Notes: generated from the sequence alone by a model not told the origin. A stretch of DNA of 64,000 nucleotides from Streptomyces caeruleatus (GCF_001514235.1 NZ_KQ948924.1:62001-126000), one strand, 5' to 3'; numbered from the stretch's first letter, positions 41,050 through 50,073 are shown. Program-made: numbers and translations.

Positions 41050-41412
41050 CTACTCCTGCTTCGCGTACTCCCTCGCCGTCTGCCCCTGGAAGTCGTAGAC
41101 CACTGCCTGCTCTTCGCCCACGACCCAGGCGTCGTGTCCGGGCGAGCAGACGAAGACGTCACCGGGGCCGACCTCTTGTTCACCGCCGTCGTCCATGCGG
41201 ATGTGCATACGGCCTTGGGCCACGTAGCAGTTGTGGTGCATCTGGCAGCTCTCGGTGCCCGCGATCGGGCCCACGGACTCCGACCAGCGCCAGCCCGGCT
41301 CGAAGGTCGCCACGGCGAAGTCGAGATCCGTCATATGGACGGCTTCGAGGTGGCCGCGGGGGAAATCACGGCGCTCGTCCGGCTTCTCGATCGGCTTCAC
41401 TTCCAACACCAT
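41050..41412 (-). CDS. Small cupin-domain protein
   Basis: A 120-residue single-domain cupin. The barrel motifs are visible: MHHNCYVAQGRMHIRMDDG (first His pair) and EVGPGDVFVCSPGHDAWVVG (second). It may bind a metal and a small ligand. The function is unknown. SD GGGAG supports ATG 41412. It is convergent with the dehydrogenase at 40051-41025. Confidence 0.75.
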   Translation of the reverse strand: MVLEVKPIEKPDERRDFPRGHLEAVHMTDLDFAVATFEPGWRWSESVGPIAGTESCQMHHNCYVAQGRMHIRMDDGGEQEVGPGDVFVCSPGHDAWVVGEEQAVVYDFQGQTAREYAKQE

Positions 41413-41553
41413 GACGCGCTCCCTTCCCGGCCGCGGGTTCACCGCGGCCCGGGCCGGTCTGCCCGGCGGCCCTGGACATCGCCGTCGGCGGCCGACCCCC
41501 TACCACTCCATCGTCCGCCCGTCCATCCGGGGCCGCCATTCGGGGAGGGCCCG

Positions 41554-42531
41554 TCAGCCGCCGTTCCCACAGAGCTCGGCGAAGCGGTCGGCGTCCACGT
41601 TCCCGCCGGAGATGATCACGCCGACCCGGCGGGGCAGCGTGCCCGTCCGGCCGGTGAGCAGGGCGGCCAGCGGGGTGGCGCCGCTCGGCTCCACGACGAT
41701 CTTCAGGCGTTCGAAGGCGAACCGCATCGCGTCCCGGATCTCGTCGTCACTGACCAGCGCGATCTCGTCGACGAGGCGCCGGTTGACGGAGAAGGTGAGC
41801 TCGCCGGGGGTGGGCAGGGCCTGGCCGTCGGCGATGGTGTGCGGCACCGGGATGCTGACGCGCCGACCCGCCTCCAGGGACCGCTTGGTGTCGTCCCCGG
41901 CCTCCGGTTCGACGCCGATCACCCGGATGCCCGGGTGCAGCCCCTTGGCGACCGTGGAGGTCCCGGCGATGAGCCCGCCCCCGCCGACGGGCGCCAGCAC
42001 CGCGTCCAACTCCCCTGCTTCTTCGAGGAGTTCGAGGGCGGCCGTGCCCTGTCCGGCGATGATGTGCGGGTGCTCGTAGGGTGGGATGACGGTGAGGCCC
42101 CGCTCCGCGGCGAGGGCCTCGGCGATGGCGACACGGTCGCCGGTGTAGCGGTCGTAGGTGACGATCTCGGCGCCGTAGCCGTAGGTGGCGGCGCGCTTCG
42201 ACGGCGGGGCGTCCTCCGGCATGACGATCACCGCGGTGGTGCCGAGTTCGCGGGCGGCCAGGGCCACGGCCTGGGCGTGGTTCCCGGACGAGTAGGCGGC
42301 GACACCGCGCGCGAGCTGCTCCGGGGTGAGGCGGGAGGCCGCGTTGTAGGCTCCGCGGAACTTGAAGGCACCGACGCGCTGGAAGTTCTCGCACTTGAGG
42401 AAGACCTCGGCACCGACGAGGGCGTCGAGCGTGCGCGAGCGCAGCACCGGGGTGCGGTGGGCGACGCCCTTGAGCCGTGCGGCGGCGTCGCGGACGTCGT
42501 CGAGGGTGACCGGTGGGGTGGTGGTCGTCAC
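41554..42531 (-). CDS. PLP-dependent threonine/serine dehydratase
   Basis: A 325-residue fold-type II PLP enzyme. Key motifs: FKFRGAYNA with the Schiff-base Lys (about 61), SSGNHAQAVALAAREL, the phosphate-binding GGGGLIAG and SGGNVD near the C-terminus. It deaminates L-threonine or L-serine; the short form without an ACT domain points to catabolic use, and a related racemase or hydroxyaspartate dehydratase activity is possible. The GTG start (GGAGG 6 nt upstream) overlaps the TGA of the PAS regulator, which therefore probably controls it. Confidence 0.87.
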   Translation of the reverse strand: MTTTTPPVTLDDVRDAAARLKGVAHRTPVLRSRTLDALVGAEVFLKCENFQRVGAFKFRGAYNAASRLTPEQLARGVAAYSSGNHAQAVALAARELGTTAVIVMPEDAPPSKRAATYGYGAEIVTYDRYTGDRVAIAEALAAERGLTVIPPYEHPHIIAGQGTAALELLEEAGELDAVLAPVGGGGLIAGTSTVAKGLHPGIRVIGVEPEAGDDTKRSLEAGRRVSIPVPHTIADGQALPTPGELTFSVNRRLVDEIALVSDDEIRDAMRFAFERLKIVVEPSGATPLAALLTGRTGTLPRRVGVIISGGNVDADRFAELCGNGG

Positions 42532-43262
42532 GCGTGTCCTCCAGAGGGTGTCGTGTCGGTCGCGGCCTCGTCCTTCGCCGTCCCGGCCCCGGCGCGCGCC
42601 TGGGAGAGGTAGCTGTAGGCGGACGCGCGGGAGATACCGAGCCGTGCCGCGACCTGCTCGATCGCGCGGCGCACGGCGAACACGCCCCGGTCGTCCAGGC
42701 CGCGGAACAGCTCCAGGCGCTGGGTGCGGTCGAGGCCGGCCCAACTCCCGTTCTGCCGGAGCTGGTGGGCGTCGAGGATGGCGTCGACGACGGAGTCGAT
42801 GTCGTTGCCGAAGGTGGTGACCGGCACGTTGGCGCTGCCGCTGGTTCCGGGGGCGACGGCGCCGACGCCGGCGAGGGCGCCGAGCAGCGCGTGGGCGTCG
42901 TTCACGGCGGTGACGTCCAGGTTGACGCACAGGGCGCCGAACACGGTGCCGGTCGAGTCCCGCAGCACCATGGTGGACGCCTTGACCAGACGGCCGTCGC
43001 GGGTTCGGGTGACGTAGTTCAGCTCGTCGCCCGCGTCGTCGCCGCGCGCGACGATCCGCATGCCGATCTCGCTCATCGCCCCGCCGACGGTCCGGCCGGT
43101 CACCGAGCCGGACACGGCGACCACGGAGCGGTCGGGGTGGCGGTAGTCATGCAGGACCACCTCGCACATCGGGCCGAAGGTGGCCGCGAGGCCGTCGACG
43201 ACCGGTCTGAGGGCGGTGACGATTGCGTCCCGCTCGGCTTGCAGAGGCTGTTCGGCCGGCAT
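42528..43262 (-). CDS. YheO/DauR-type PAS-HTH regulator
   Basis: A 244-residue protein with an N-terminal YheO-like PAS domain (about 10-130, FGPMCEVVLHDYRHPDRSVV; GALCVNLDVTAVNDAHALLG) and a C-terminal HTH (about 180-225, GVFAVRRAIEQVAARLGISRASAYSYL in two adjacent helices). DauR-like members control amino-acid catabolism, matching the coupled dehydratase. SD GGGAGCAGG precedes ATG 43262. Confidence 0.83.
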   Translation of the reverse strand: MPAEQPLQAERDAIVTALRPVVDGLAATFGPMCEVVLHDYRHPDRSVVAVSGSVTGRTVGGAMSEIGMRIVARGDDAGDELNYVTRTRDGRLVKASTMVLRDSTGTVFGALCVNLDVTAVNDAHALLGALAGVGAVAPGTSGSANVPVTTFGNDIDSVVDAILDAHQLRQNGSWAGLDRTQRLELFRGLDDRGVFAVRRAIEQVAARLGISRASAYSYLSQARAGAGTAKDEAATDTTPSGGHA

Positions 43263-43305
43263 TGCCTGCTCCCGTCCTCCGGACTGTCCGCCGCCTAGAC
43301 TACAG

Positions 43306-43331
43306 GTCCAAGTTCTGTACTGACAGTCCAA
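43306..43331 (-). promoter_or_regulatory. Two GTCCAA direct repeats 20 bp apart in the PAS-regulator promoter
   Basis: GTCCAA occurs at 43306-43311 and 43326-43331, exactly two helical turns apart, inside a possible minus-strand promoter TGTCAG (43320-43325) - 17 nt - TAGTCT (43297-43302). It is a candidate autoregulatory site for the YheO-type regulator. Confidence 0.4.
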
Positions 43332-43375
43332 ATTTTTCGTGGGGTACTGCTCGGAGGCAGGGCGCGGGTCGTCGT

Positions 43376-43439
43376 GGGCTGGTCGCGCAGTTCCCCGCGC
43401 CCCCGGGGTGGGTGCGGGCGTCGCGCCTCCAGACGCGAC
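43376..43439. repeat. Second copy of the dispersed intergenic repeat
   Basis: CTGGTCGCGCAGTTCCCCGC and following bases (43379-43404) match the copy at 23791-23816 with one change. Like the first copy it is followed by a hairpin, here GTCGCG (43420-43425) with CGCGAC (43434-43439). The repetition within one window fits a REP-like family. Confidence 0.55.
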
Positions 43440-43497
43440 CGCCAGATGACCGCCCCGGCCAGCGCCGGTCACCCCCTCGGTCGGCGCGACCCGGATC

Positions 43498-43533
43498 TTG
43501 ACGCGGCGCGGGATGTTACCGGTAACATCCCGC
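43498..43533 (+). promoter_or_regulatory. 26-bp perfect palindrome over the MFS promoter
   Basis: Positions 43508-43533 form an uninterrupted 26-bp palindrome centred between 43520 and 43521; its core ATGTTACCGGTAACAT equals the GntR/LacI-family type operator. TTGACG (43498-43503) and TAACAT (43523-43528) are 19 nt apart, so the operator covers spacer and -10. Transcription would start at or next to the ATG (43535), giving a leaderless mRNA. The LacI protein at 48975-50042 is the likely ligand. Confidence 0.75.
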
Positions 43534-43534
43534 C

Positions 43535-44707
43535 ATGACAGTGACGTCGGCACCCCCACGCCCCCGGATCTTCAGCCCCGCCGCAGTGGTCGCCTCCTGC
43601 GTGGGCTTCGTGCTGATCGGTGCTCTCCAGGCCCTGTACGGGCCGGCGATTCCGGCTTTGCGTGAGGAGTTCGGGCTGTCGCCGTCGGCTGCCGGTCTGG
43701 GGCTGAGTGCGCACTTCGTCGGTGGGGTGGCGGGCGTGCTGCTCTTCGACCGGCTCTACGGGCGGGTCGGCAACCGGCGCATCCTCGGTGTCTCGTATCT
43801 GCTGATGGCGGTCGGCGCGGCCGGTTTCGCGCTGGCGCCGAACTGGCCGGCCGCGCTGGGTACGGCCCTGTTGGCCGGGCTCGGCTTCGGCGGGATCGAC
43901 TACGGCCTCAACCAGCTGTTCGCCGTCGGCTTCGGGCAGCGCTCAACCGCCATGCTGAACATCCTCAACGCCCACTTCGGCATCGGCGCGATCCTCGGCC
44001 CGGCCCTGATCGGCGCCGTCGGTGCCGCCCACTACCCCGCGGTGTTCCTCGGTTTCGCGCTGGCCAACCTGCCGCTGCTGCTGTGTCTGCGCGGCGTACG
44101 CGACCGGGCGCCGGAGCCGGCCGACGCGGCCGGTGAGCCGTACGGCGGGCGGGTGCTCGCCCGGAGTCTCGGCTCCGTACTCGCCGTGTTCGTCGCCCTG
44201 TACGTGCTGCACGTCGGCATCGAGGCCGGCGTCGGCGGCTGGGAGCCGACGCATCTGGAGACCGTCGGCTACGGTGCCGGCTTCGCGGCCACGGCCACGT
44301 CCGTGTACTGGCTGATGATGACCGTCGGGCGCTTCCTGGTCGCCCCGATCGCGCTGCGCTTCTCGGCCCAGGCCATCATCACCGTCTCGTGCGCGGGTAT
44401 GACGGTCTGTCTGCTGCTCGCCTCGGTCCCGGCGCTCGCCCCGTACGCGTACGCCGGTGTCGGTCTGTTCATCGCCCCGATCTTCCCGACCGGGCTGCCC
44501 TGGCTCAACCGGGCGGCTCCTCGGGCGCGCAGAGCGGGAGCGGTGGTCATCGCCGCGTCCATGGTCGGCGGCGTGGTGGCCGGTCCGGCGCTGGGCAAGG
44601 CCATCGAGTGGTCCGGGATCCGCACGGTCCCGCTTCTGCTGTCCGGGGTCTCGGCGCTGTGTCTGGCCGCCACGCTCTGGCTGATCCGCAGTACCCGCAC
44701 GCGTTGA
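43535..44707 (+). CDS. MFS permease, probable galactoside/oligosaccharide importer
   Basis: A 390-residue permease with 11-12 membrane helices; the inter-helix motif GRVGNRR (loop 2-3) marks the major facilitator superfamily. It has no SD: the palindrome at 43508-43533 ends one base before the ATG. Followed 37 nt later by two GH35 genes, it probably imports the galactoside they hydrolyse; the glycosidases lack signal peptides, in agreement with intracellular hydrolysis after uptake. Confidence 0.82.
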   Translation: MTVTSAPPRPRIFSPAAVVASCVGFVLIGALQALYGPAIPALREEFGLSPSAAGLGLSAHFVGGVAGVLLFDRLYGRVGNRRILGVSYLLMAVGAAGFALAPNWPAALGTALLAGLGFGGIDYGLNQLFAVGFGQRSTAMLNILNAHFGIGAILGPALIGAVGAAHYPAVFLGFALANLPLLLCLRGVRDRAPEPADAAGEPYGGRVLARSLGSVLAVFVALYVLHVGIEAGVGGWEPTHLETVGYGAGFAATATSVYWLMMTVGRFLVAPIALRFSAQAIITVSCAGMTVCLLLASVPALAPYAYAGVGLFIAPIFPTGLPWLNRAAPRARRAGAVVIAASMVGGVVAGPALGKAIEWSGIRTVPLLLSGVSALCLAATLWLIRSTRTR

Positions 44708-44744
44708 ATCCGCCGCCCACCTCCTGATGAAGGGAAGCTTCCGC

Positions 44745-46511
44745 ATGTCCGCTCTGACGACGTCCTCCAACGGTTTCCTGCTGCACGGCGAGCCGTTCCG
44801 GATCATCTCCGGTGCGATGCACTACTTCCGGATCCATCCCGACCAGTGGGCGGACCGGCTGCGCAAGGCCCGGCTGATGGGGCTCAACGCGGTGGAGACG
44901 TATGTGCCGTGGAACCTGCATCAGCCCGACCCCGACGGACCGCTCGTCCTCGACGGGTTCCTCGACCTGCCCCGCTATCTGAGCCTGGCGCGCGACGAGG
45001 GACTGCACGTGCTGCTGCGCCCGGGTCCGTTCATCTGCGCCGAGTGGGACGACGGCGGTCTGCCGGCGTGGCTGATCGCGGACCACGACATCCGGCTGCG
45101 CAGCAGCGACCCCCGCTTCACCGGAGCGGTCGACCGCTACCTCGACGCGCTGCTGCCGCCGCTGCTGCCGCACCTGGCCGCGGCGGGCGGCCCGGTGATC
45201 GCCGTACAGGTGGAGAACGAGTACGGGGCCTACGGCGACGACTCCGCCTACCTCAAGCACCTCGAACAGGCCTTCCGCTCCCGGGGCGTCGAGGAGCTGC
45301 TCTTCACCTGCGACCAGGCCGACCCCGAGCACCTGGCGGCCGGTTCCCTGCCCGGCGTCCTGGCCACCGTGACCTTCGGCAGCCGGGTCGAGCAGAATTT
45401 GGCGGAGCTGCGCCGGCACCGGCCCGAGGGGCCCTTGATGTGCGCGGAGTTCTGGATCGGCTGGTTCGACCACTGGGGCGGTCCCCACCATGTGCGGGAC
45501 GCCGCCGACGCCGCGGCCGACCTGGACCGGCTGCTGTCGGCGGGTGCCTCGGTCAACATCTACATGTTCCACGGCGGCACCAACTTCGGCTTCACCAACG
45601 GCGCCAACCACAAGCACGCCTACGCGCCCACGGTCACCTCGTACGACTACGACGCCGCGCTCACCGAGTGCGGCGACCCCGGCCCCAAGTACCACGCCTT
45701 CCGCGATGTCATCGCCCGCCACGCCCCGGTTCCCGACGAGCCCGTGCCCGGACCAACGCCCAAACTGCCGGTCACCACAGTCGAGTTGGACCGCCGGGCC
45801 CCGCTCCTCCCCCACGTGTCCGCCCTCGCGGAGCCGACTCGCACCGAGGACCCGGCGACGATGCACGACCTGGACCTGCACGCCGGTTACGTCCTGTACC
45901 GCACGACCGTGGAGGCGGCGGGCGACGGTCTGCTGCACTTCGCGGGCGGTGTCGGCGACCGCGCCCAGGTCTTCGTCGACGGCGCCCCCGCCGGAGTACT
46001 GGAGCGCGAACGCCACGACGCGACCCTGCCCGTCCGCGTCCCGCGTGCCGGTGCCACGCTGGACGTCCTCGTCGAGAACATGGGCGGCGTCAACTACGGC
46101 CCCCGGATCGGCGCCCCCAAGGGCCTCCTCGGCCCCGTCACCTTCAACGGCGCCCCGCTGCACGGCTGGGACTGCCACCCGCTGCCCCTCGACACCCTGG
46201 ACGCGGTGCCGTTCGAGCCGTCCGGGGCGACCACGGCCGCCGGACCGGCCTTCCACCAGGGCACCTTCGAGGTGGCCACCCCGGCGGACACCTTCCTCGC
46301 CCTGCCCGGCTGGACCAAGGGCCAGGCCTGGATCAACGGCTTCCACCTCGGCCGCTACTGGAACCGCGGCCCCCAGCACACGCTGTACGTCCCCGCACCG
46401 GTCCTGCGCCCGGGCACCAACCAGCTCGTCGTGCTGGAACTGCACGCCACCACCGGCACCCGCGCCCACCTCACCGACACCGCCGACCTCGGACCGGAGA
46501 ACACCTGGTGA
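44745..46511 (+). CDS. Beta-galactosidase, GH35, cytoplasmic
   Basis: A 588-residue GH35 enzyme. The (beta/alpha)8 barrel (about 10-330) has acid/base Glu159 in QVENEYG and nucleophile Glu235 in CAEFWIGWFDHWG. Beta-sandwich domains follow, ending in the galactose-binding-like region around GWTKGQAWINGFHLGRYW. No signal peptide. ATG 44745 is used because GAAGGGAAG lies 8 nt upstream; ATG 44727 has no SD. It hydrolyses terminal beta-galactosyl residues. GTGA overlap with the next gene. Confidence 0.92.
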   Translation: MSALTTSSNGFLLHGEPFRIISGAMHYFRIHPDQWADRLRKARLMGLNAVETYVPWNLHQPDPDGPLVLDGFLDLPRYLSLARDEGLHVLLRPGPFICAEWDDGGLPAWLIADHDIRLRSSDPRFTGAVDRYLDALLPPLLPHLAAAGGPVIAVQVENEYGAYGDDSAYLKHLEQAFRSRGVEELLFTCDQADPEHLAAGSLPGVLATVTFGSRVEQNLAELRRHRPEGPLMCAEFWIGWFDHWGGPHHVRDAADAAADLDRLLSAGASVNIYMFHGGTNFGFTNGANHKHAYAPTVTSYDYDAALTECGDPGPKYHAFRDVIARHAPVPDEPVPGPTPKLPVTTVELDRRAPLLPHVSALAEPTRTEDPATMHDLDLHAGYVLYRTTVEAAGDGLLHFAGGVGDRAQVFVDGAPAGVLERERHDATLPVRVPRAGATLDVLVENMGGVNYGPRIGAPKGLLGPVTFNGAPLHGWDCHPLPLDTLDAVPFEPSGATTAAGPAFHQGTFEVATPADTFLALPGWTKGQAWINGFHLGRYWNRGPQHTLYVPAPVLRPGTNQLVVLELHATTGTRAHLTDTADLGPENTW

Positions 46512-48874
46512 CCCGCCCACACCGCCTGCGCGTCCCCGCGCCCGCCGCACCCCCGCTGTCCGGCCACCTCCCCTTCGCCGACGCGCCGGACGCGCCCGAC
46601 CCCGTCGAGGTGACCAGCCGCTGGCTCACCCGCGGCGGCCGCCCCTGGTTTCCGGTCTCCGGCGAGTTCCACTACTCCCGCTACCCGGCCGCCGAGTGGG
46701 AGGAGGAACTGCTGAAGATGAAAGCGGGGGGCGTGACCGCCGTCGCCTCCTACGTCATCTGGATCCACCATGAGGAGATCGAGGGCCGCGTCCGCTTCGA
46801 CGGCGGCCGCGACCTGCGCCGCTTCGCCGAGCTGTGCTCCCACCACGGCCTGGACTTCATCCCGCGCATCGGGCCGTGGTCCCACGCCGAGGTACGAAAC
46901 GGCGGCCTGCCCGACTGGCTCCTGGCCCGCGACTGCACACCGCGCACCGACGATCCCGCGTACCTGGAGCCGGTACGCCGATGGTTCGCGGCCGTCGCCG
47001 AGCAGCTGCGCGGCCTCGACCGCGCCCGGGGCGGCCCGGTCATCGCCGTCCAGATCGAGAACGAGCTCTACGACCAGCCCGGCCATCTGCTGACGTTGAA
47101 GCGGATGGCCCAGGAGGCCGGACTGAGCGCGCCCCTGTGGACGTCGACCGCGTGGGGCGGCGTCCAGCTCCCGGGCGACGAACTGTTCCCGCTGTACGGC
47201 GGCTACCCCGAGGCGTTCTGGACCGAGGCCGACGGCGGCTGGCCCGACACGTGTCGCAAGCACTTCTTCTTCACCCACCAGCGCGACGACGAGGGCATCG
47301 GCGCCGACCTGCGCCCGACCACCGTCCGCGGCGGTGCCCCGGACGCCCTCGCGGACCGGTTCCCCTGGGCCACCTGCGAGTTGGGCGGCGGCATGGCGGT
47401 GGCCTACCACCGGCGGCCCCGCCTCGACGCCGCCGACATCGGCGCGCTCGGGCTCACCAAGATCGGCTGCGGCTCGGTGTGGCAGGGCTACTACATGTTC
47501 CACGGCGGTACGAATCCGGCGGGCGAGCTGTCCACGCTCCAGGAGTCCCACGCCACCGGCTACCCCAACGACCTGCCCGTCCTGACGTACGACTTCCAGG
47601 CCCCGCTCGGCGAGTACGGCCAGTACCGGCCCTCGTACGACGAACTCCGCCTCCAGCACCTGCTGTTGGCGGACTTCGGGCACACAATCGCGCCGATGGG
47701 GTCCGTGCTGCCGGAGGAGCGGCCGCGGGGTCAGCACGACCGGGACAGCCTGCGGTGGGCGGTCCGCTCGGACGGTTCCTCGGGCTTCCTCTTCGTCAAC
47801 AACCACCAGCCGCACGAGCCGCTGCCCGACCGCCGGGGCACCTCTTTCACGGTCGAATTCCCGGATGGGGGCGGCGAGTTGAACGTGCCGAGCTCCCCGG
47901 TGACCGTGCCCGCCGGAGCCTACTTCTGCTGGCCGCTGCGGCTCGACGTCGCCGGGGTGCGGCTGGAGTGGGCGACCGCTCAGCCGGTGTGCACGGTCGC
48001 CCTGGACGGCCGTACGGTCCTGGTGCTCGCCGCCACCGACGGCATCGCGCCCGAAGTCGCCCTGGCCGCGGGCACGGTGCGGTCCGTCAGCGCGCCGTCC
48101 GGTGACGTCACCGACGTCGACGGCAGGATCCTGCTGACCGGCCTGCGGCCCGGGACCGACGCGCTGGTCGAGGTGGAGGCGGCGGACGGCGGGCGGGTCG
48201 GTCTGCTGGTGCTGGACGCGGCGACGGCTCGTACCGTCTACCGGGGCGAGGCGTGGGGCGCCGAGCGGCTGGTGCTGTGCGCGGACGGGGTGGTGTTCGA
48301 CGGCGGCGAGGTGCGGGTGCACAGCACGGCCGGGCAGTCGTCGTTCGCCGTACTGCCCGCGCCGGGGCGGGCGTTGGTGGTGGACGGGGAGACGGTGACC
48401 GGTGAGGCCGACGGGGTCTTCACCCGCTACGGCATCGTGACCGACGCCGAGGAGGCTCCGGCGGCACCGCCGCTCGCCCTCCTGCGGCCCGCCGGTCCGG
48501 CCCCCGAGCCCTCGACCGGGGTGCTGGAGCGGGCGAGCGTGCCCGCGGACGAGTACTTCGACACGGTGGCCGCCGAGTACCGCGTGGACGTACCGGAGGA
48601 CCTCCCCGCCGGGGCCGTGCTGCGGCTGCGCTGGACCGGGGACGTCGGGCGGGCGTACGTGGGGGACGCGCTGGTCGCCGACCAGTTCTTCTCGGGGCGG
48701 GCCTGGGACATCGGCCGGCTGCCGGCGGGAGCGACGCTGCGCGTGCGGGTGCTGCCGCTGCACGCGAAGGCCCGGGTCCATGTGCCGGACGGGGCGGGCG
48801 AGGCGGCGCGGACGGCCGCGGTGACACGGGCCGAGTGGGTCGTCAGCCGTACCTGGGCGGTCCGCTCGGGATGA
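46508..48874 (+). CDS. GH35-like glycosidase, second of the pair
   Basis: A 788-residue protein. The barrel (about 35-400) keeps the GH35 frame: GEFHYSRYP, QIENELYD with acid/base Glu186 and CELGGGMAVAYHRR with candidate nucleophile Glu291, but the surroundings differ strongly from the first enzyme (GGG instead of W.GW.DHWG). Long beta-rich C-terminal domains (about 420-788) follow. It may attack a different linkage or act on the product of the first. The start is GTG 46508 coupled to the preceding stop. No signal peptide. Confidence 0.8.
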   Translation: MTRPHRLRVPAPAAPPLSGHLPFADAPDAPDPVEVTSRWLTRGGRPWFPVSGEFHYSRYPAAEWEEELLKMKAGGVTAVASYVIWIHHEEIEGRVRFDGGRDLRRFAELCSHHGLDFIPRIGPWSHAEVRNGGLPDWLLARDCTPRTDDPAYLEPVRRWFAAVAEQLRGLDRARGGPVIAVQIENELYDQPGHLLTLKRMAQEAGLSAPLWTSTAWGGVQLPGDELFPLYGGYPEAFWTEADGGWPDTCRKHFFFTHQRDDEGIGADLRPTTVRGGAPDALADRFPWATCELGGGMAVAYHRRPRLDAADIGALGLTKIGCGSVWQGYYMFHGGTNPAGELSTLQESHATGYPNDLPVLTYDFQAPLGEYGQYRPSYDELRLQHLLLADFGHTIAPMGSVLPEERPRGQHDRDSLRWAVRSDGSSGFLFVNNHQPHEPLPDRRGTSFTVEFPDGGGELNVPSSPVTVPAGAYFCWPLRLDVAGVRLEWATAQPVCTVALDGRTVLVLAATDGIAPEVALAAGTVRSVSAPSGDVTDVDGRILLTGLRPGTDALVEVEAADGGRVGLLVLDAATARTVYRGEAWGAERLVLCADGVVFDGGEVRVHSTAGQSSFAVLPAPGRALVVDGETVTGEADGVFTRYGIVTDAEEAPAAPPLALLRPAGPAPEPSTGVLERASVPADEYFDTVAAEYRVDVPEDLPAGAVLRLRWTGDVGRAYVGDALVADQFFSGRAWDIGRLPAGATLRVRVLPLHAKARVHVPDGAGEAARTAAVTRAEWVVSRTWAVRSG

Positions 48875-48974
48875 GGCGCCGGTCCCGGGGGTTCCCGCTC
48901 CGTGACCCTGCCTATGCTGGGGTTCTGCCGGGGCGGGACACCACCGCCGTGACGACGTCGAGGAAACAGCCACC

Positions 48975-50042
48975 ATGAGCCCAAGCTCCCCCGACGACTC
49001 CGCTCCGAGAGGGCGCAGTAGACGGAACTTCGCGGGCGCGCGTCCGGTGATGGACGACGTGGCCCGGCTGGCCGGGGTCTCCAAGCAGACCGTCTCCCGT
49101 GTCCTCAACGACCATCCGTCGGTGCGGCCGCAGACCCGGGAGACGGTGCTGACCGCCATGCGGACCCTGGGTTACCGGCCGAGCCGCAGTGCCCGGTCGC
49201 TGGCCAGCGGCAGGACCCGGATGGTCGGTGTGATCTCGTTCGACGCCGCCCGCTACGGGCCTGCCTCCATCCTGACCGCGATCAACACGGCGGCGCAGGA
49301 GGCCGGTTATCTGCTGAGCTCGATCGCGTTGGACACGGCCGAGCCGGACACGGTCGTGGAGGCGGTGAACCGGCTGTCCGCCGAGGGCGCGGACGGCGTG
49401 ATCGCCATCGCCCCGCAGTTGTGGGTGGGCAAGGCGCTGGCGGACACTCGCCTGGACACCCCGCTGGTGGTGCTGGAGAACGGCCTGGACGCCGACACCC
49501 AGCAGGTCACCGGCGACTCCCGGACCGGTGCCCGCAAGGCCACCGAGCATCTGCTGGGGCTGGGCCACCGCACCGTGTGGCACCTCGCCGGCCCGACCGG
49601 CTGGACCTCCGCCGACCACCGGCTGGGCAGCTGGCAGGCCACCCTGGAGGCGGCGGGCGCCGAGGTCCCGGCCCCGCTGATCGGTGACTGGAGCGCCTGC
49701 TCGGGCTACGACATCGGCCGGGAGCTGGCCCGGCGCGCGGACGTCACGGCCGTGTTCGCCTCCAACGACCAGATGGCCCTCGGCGTCCTCCACGCGCTGC
49801 ACGAGGCCGGCCGTCGCGTCCCCGACGAGGTGAGCGTCGTGGGGTACGACGACATCCCCGAGGCCGCGCACTTCCTCCCCCCGCTGACCACCGTCCGCAC
49901 GGACTTCGCCGAGATCGGCACCCGTTCGCTGCGCCTGCTCCTGGACCGCCTCGACGGCGCCGCCGAGCCGCCCGTGGTCGACTCCCTGGTCCCGGTCGAC
50001 CTGGTGCTGCGCCGCAGCAGCGGCCCGGCGCCCGGCCGCTGA
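48975..50042 (+). CDS. LacI-family repressor of the galactosidase locus
   Basis: A 355-residue protein. The HTH (MDDVARLAGVSKQTVSRVLN, about 26-45) follows a 25-residue polar extension; hinge GYRPSRSARSLASGR; sugar-binding core from about 85 with VGYDDIPEAAHFLPPLTTVR. SD GAGGAA. It is 100 nt downstream of the glycosidases, same strand, and is the obvious candidate to bind the palindrome at 43508-43533. Confidence 0.87.
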   Translation: MSPSSPDDSAPRGRSRRNFAGARPVMDDVARLAGVSKQTVSRVLNDHPSVRPQTRETVLTAMRTLGYRPSRSARSLASGRTRMVGVISFDAARYGPASILTAINTAAQEAGYLLSSIALDTAEPDTVVEAVNRLSAEGADGVIAIAPQLWVGKALADTRLDTPLVVLENGLDADTQQVTGDSRTGARKATEHLLGLGHRTVWHLAGPTGWTSADHRLGSWQATLEAAGAEVPAPLIGDWSACSGYDIGRELARRADVTAVFASNDQMALGVLHALHEAGRRVPDEVSVVGYDDIPEAAHFLPPLTTVRTDFAEIGTRSLRLLLDRLDGAAEPPVVDSLVPVDLVLRRSSGPAPGR

Positions 50043-50073
50043 CGCCCCGTTGACGCGACGGCACCTCGCCGCG

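Noticed and set aside
48975..50042. This LacI protein as rhamnose regulator
   Set aside because: It is adjacent to the GH35 genes and the promoter palindrome there has a different core (TGTTACCGGTAACA); the rha operators have another LacI gene in the locus.
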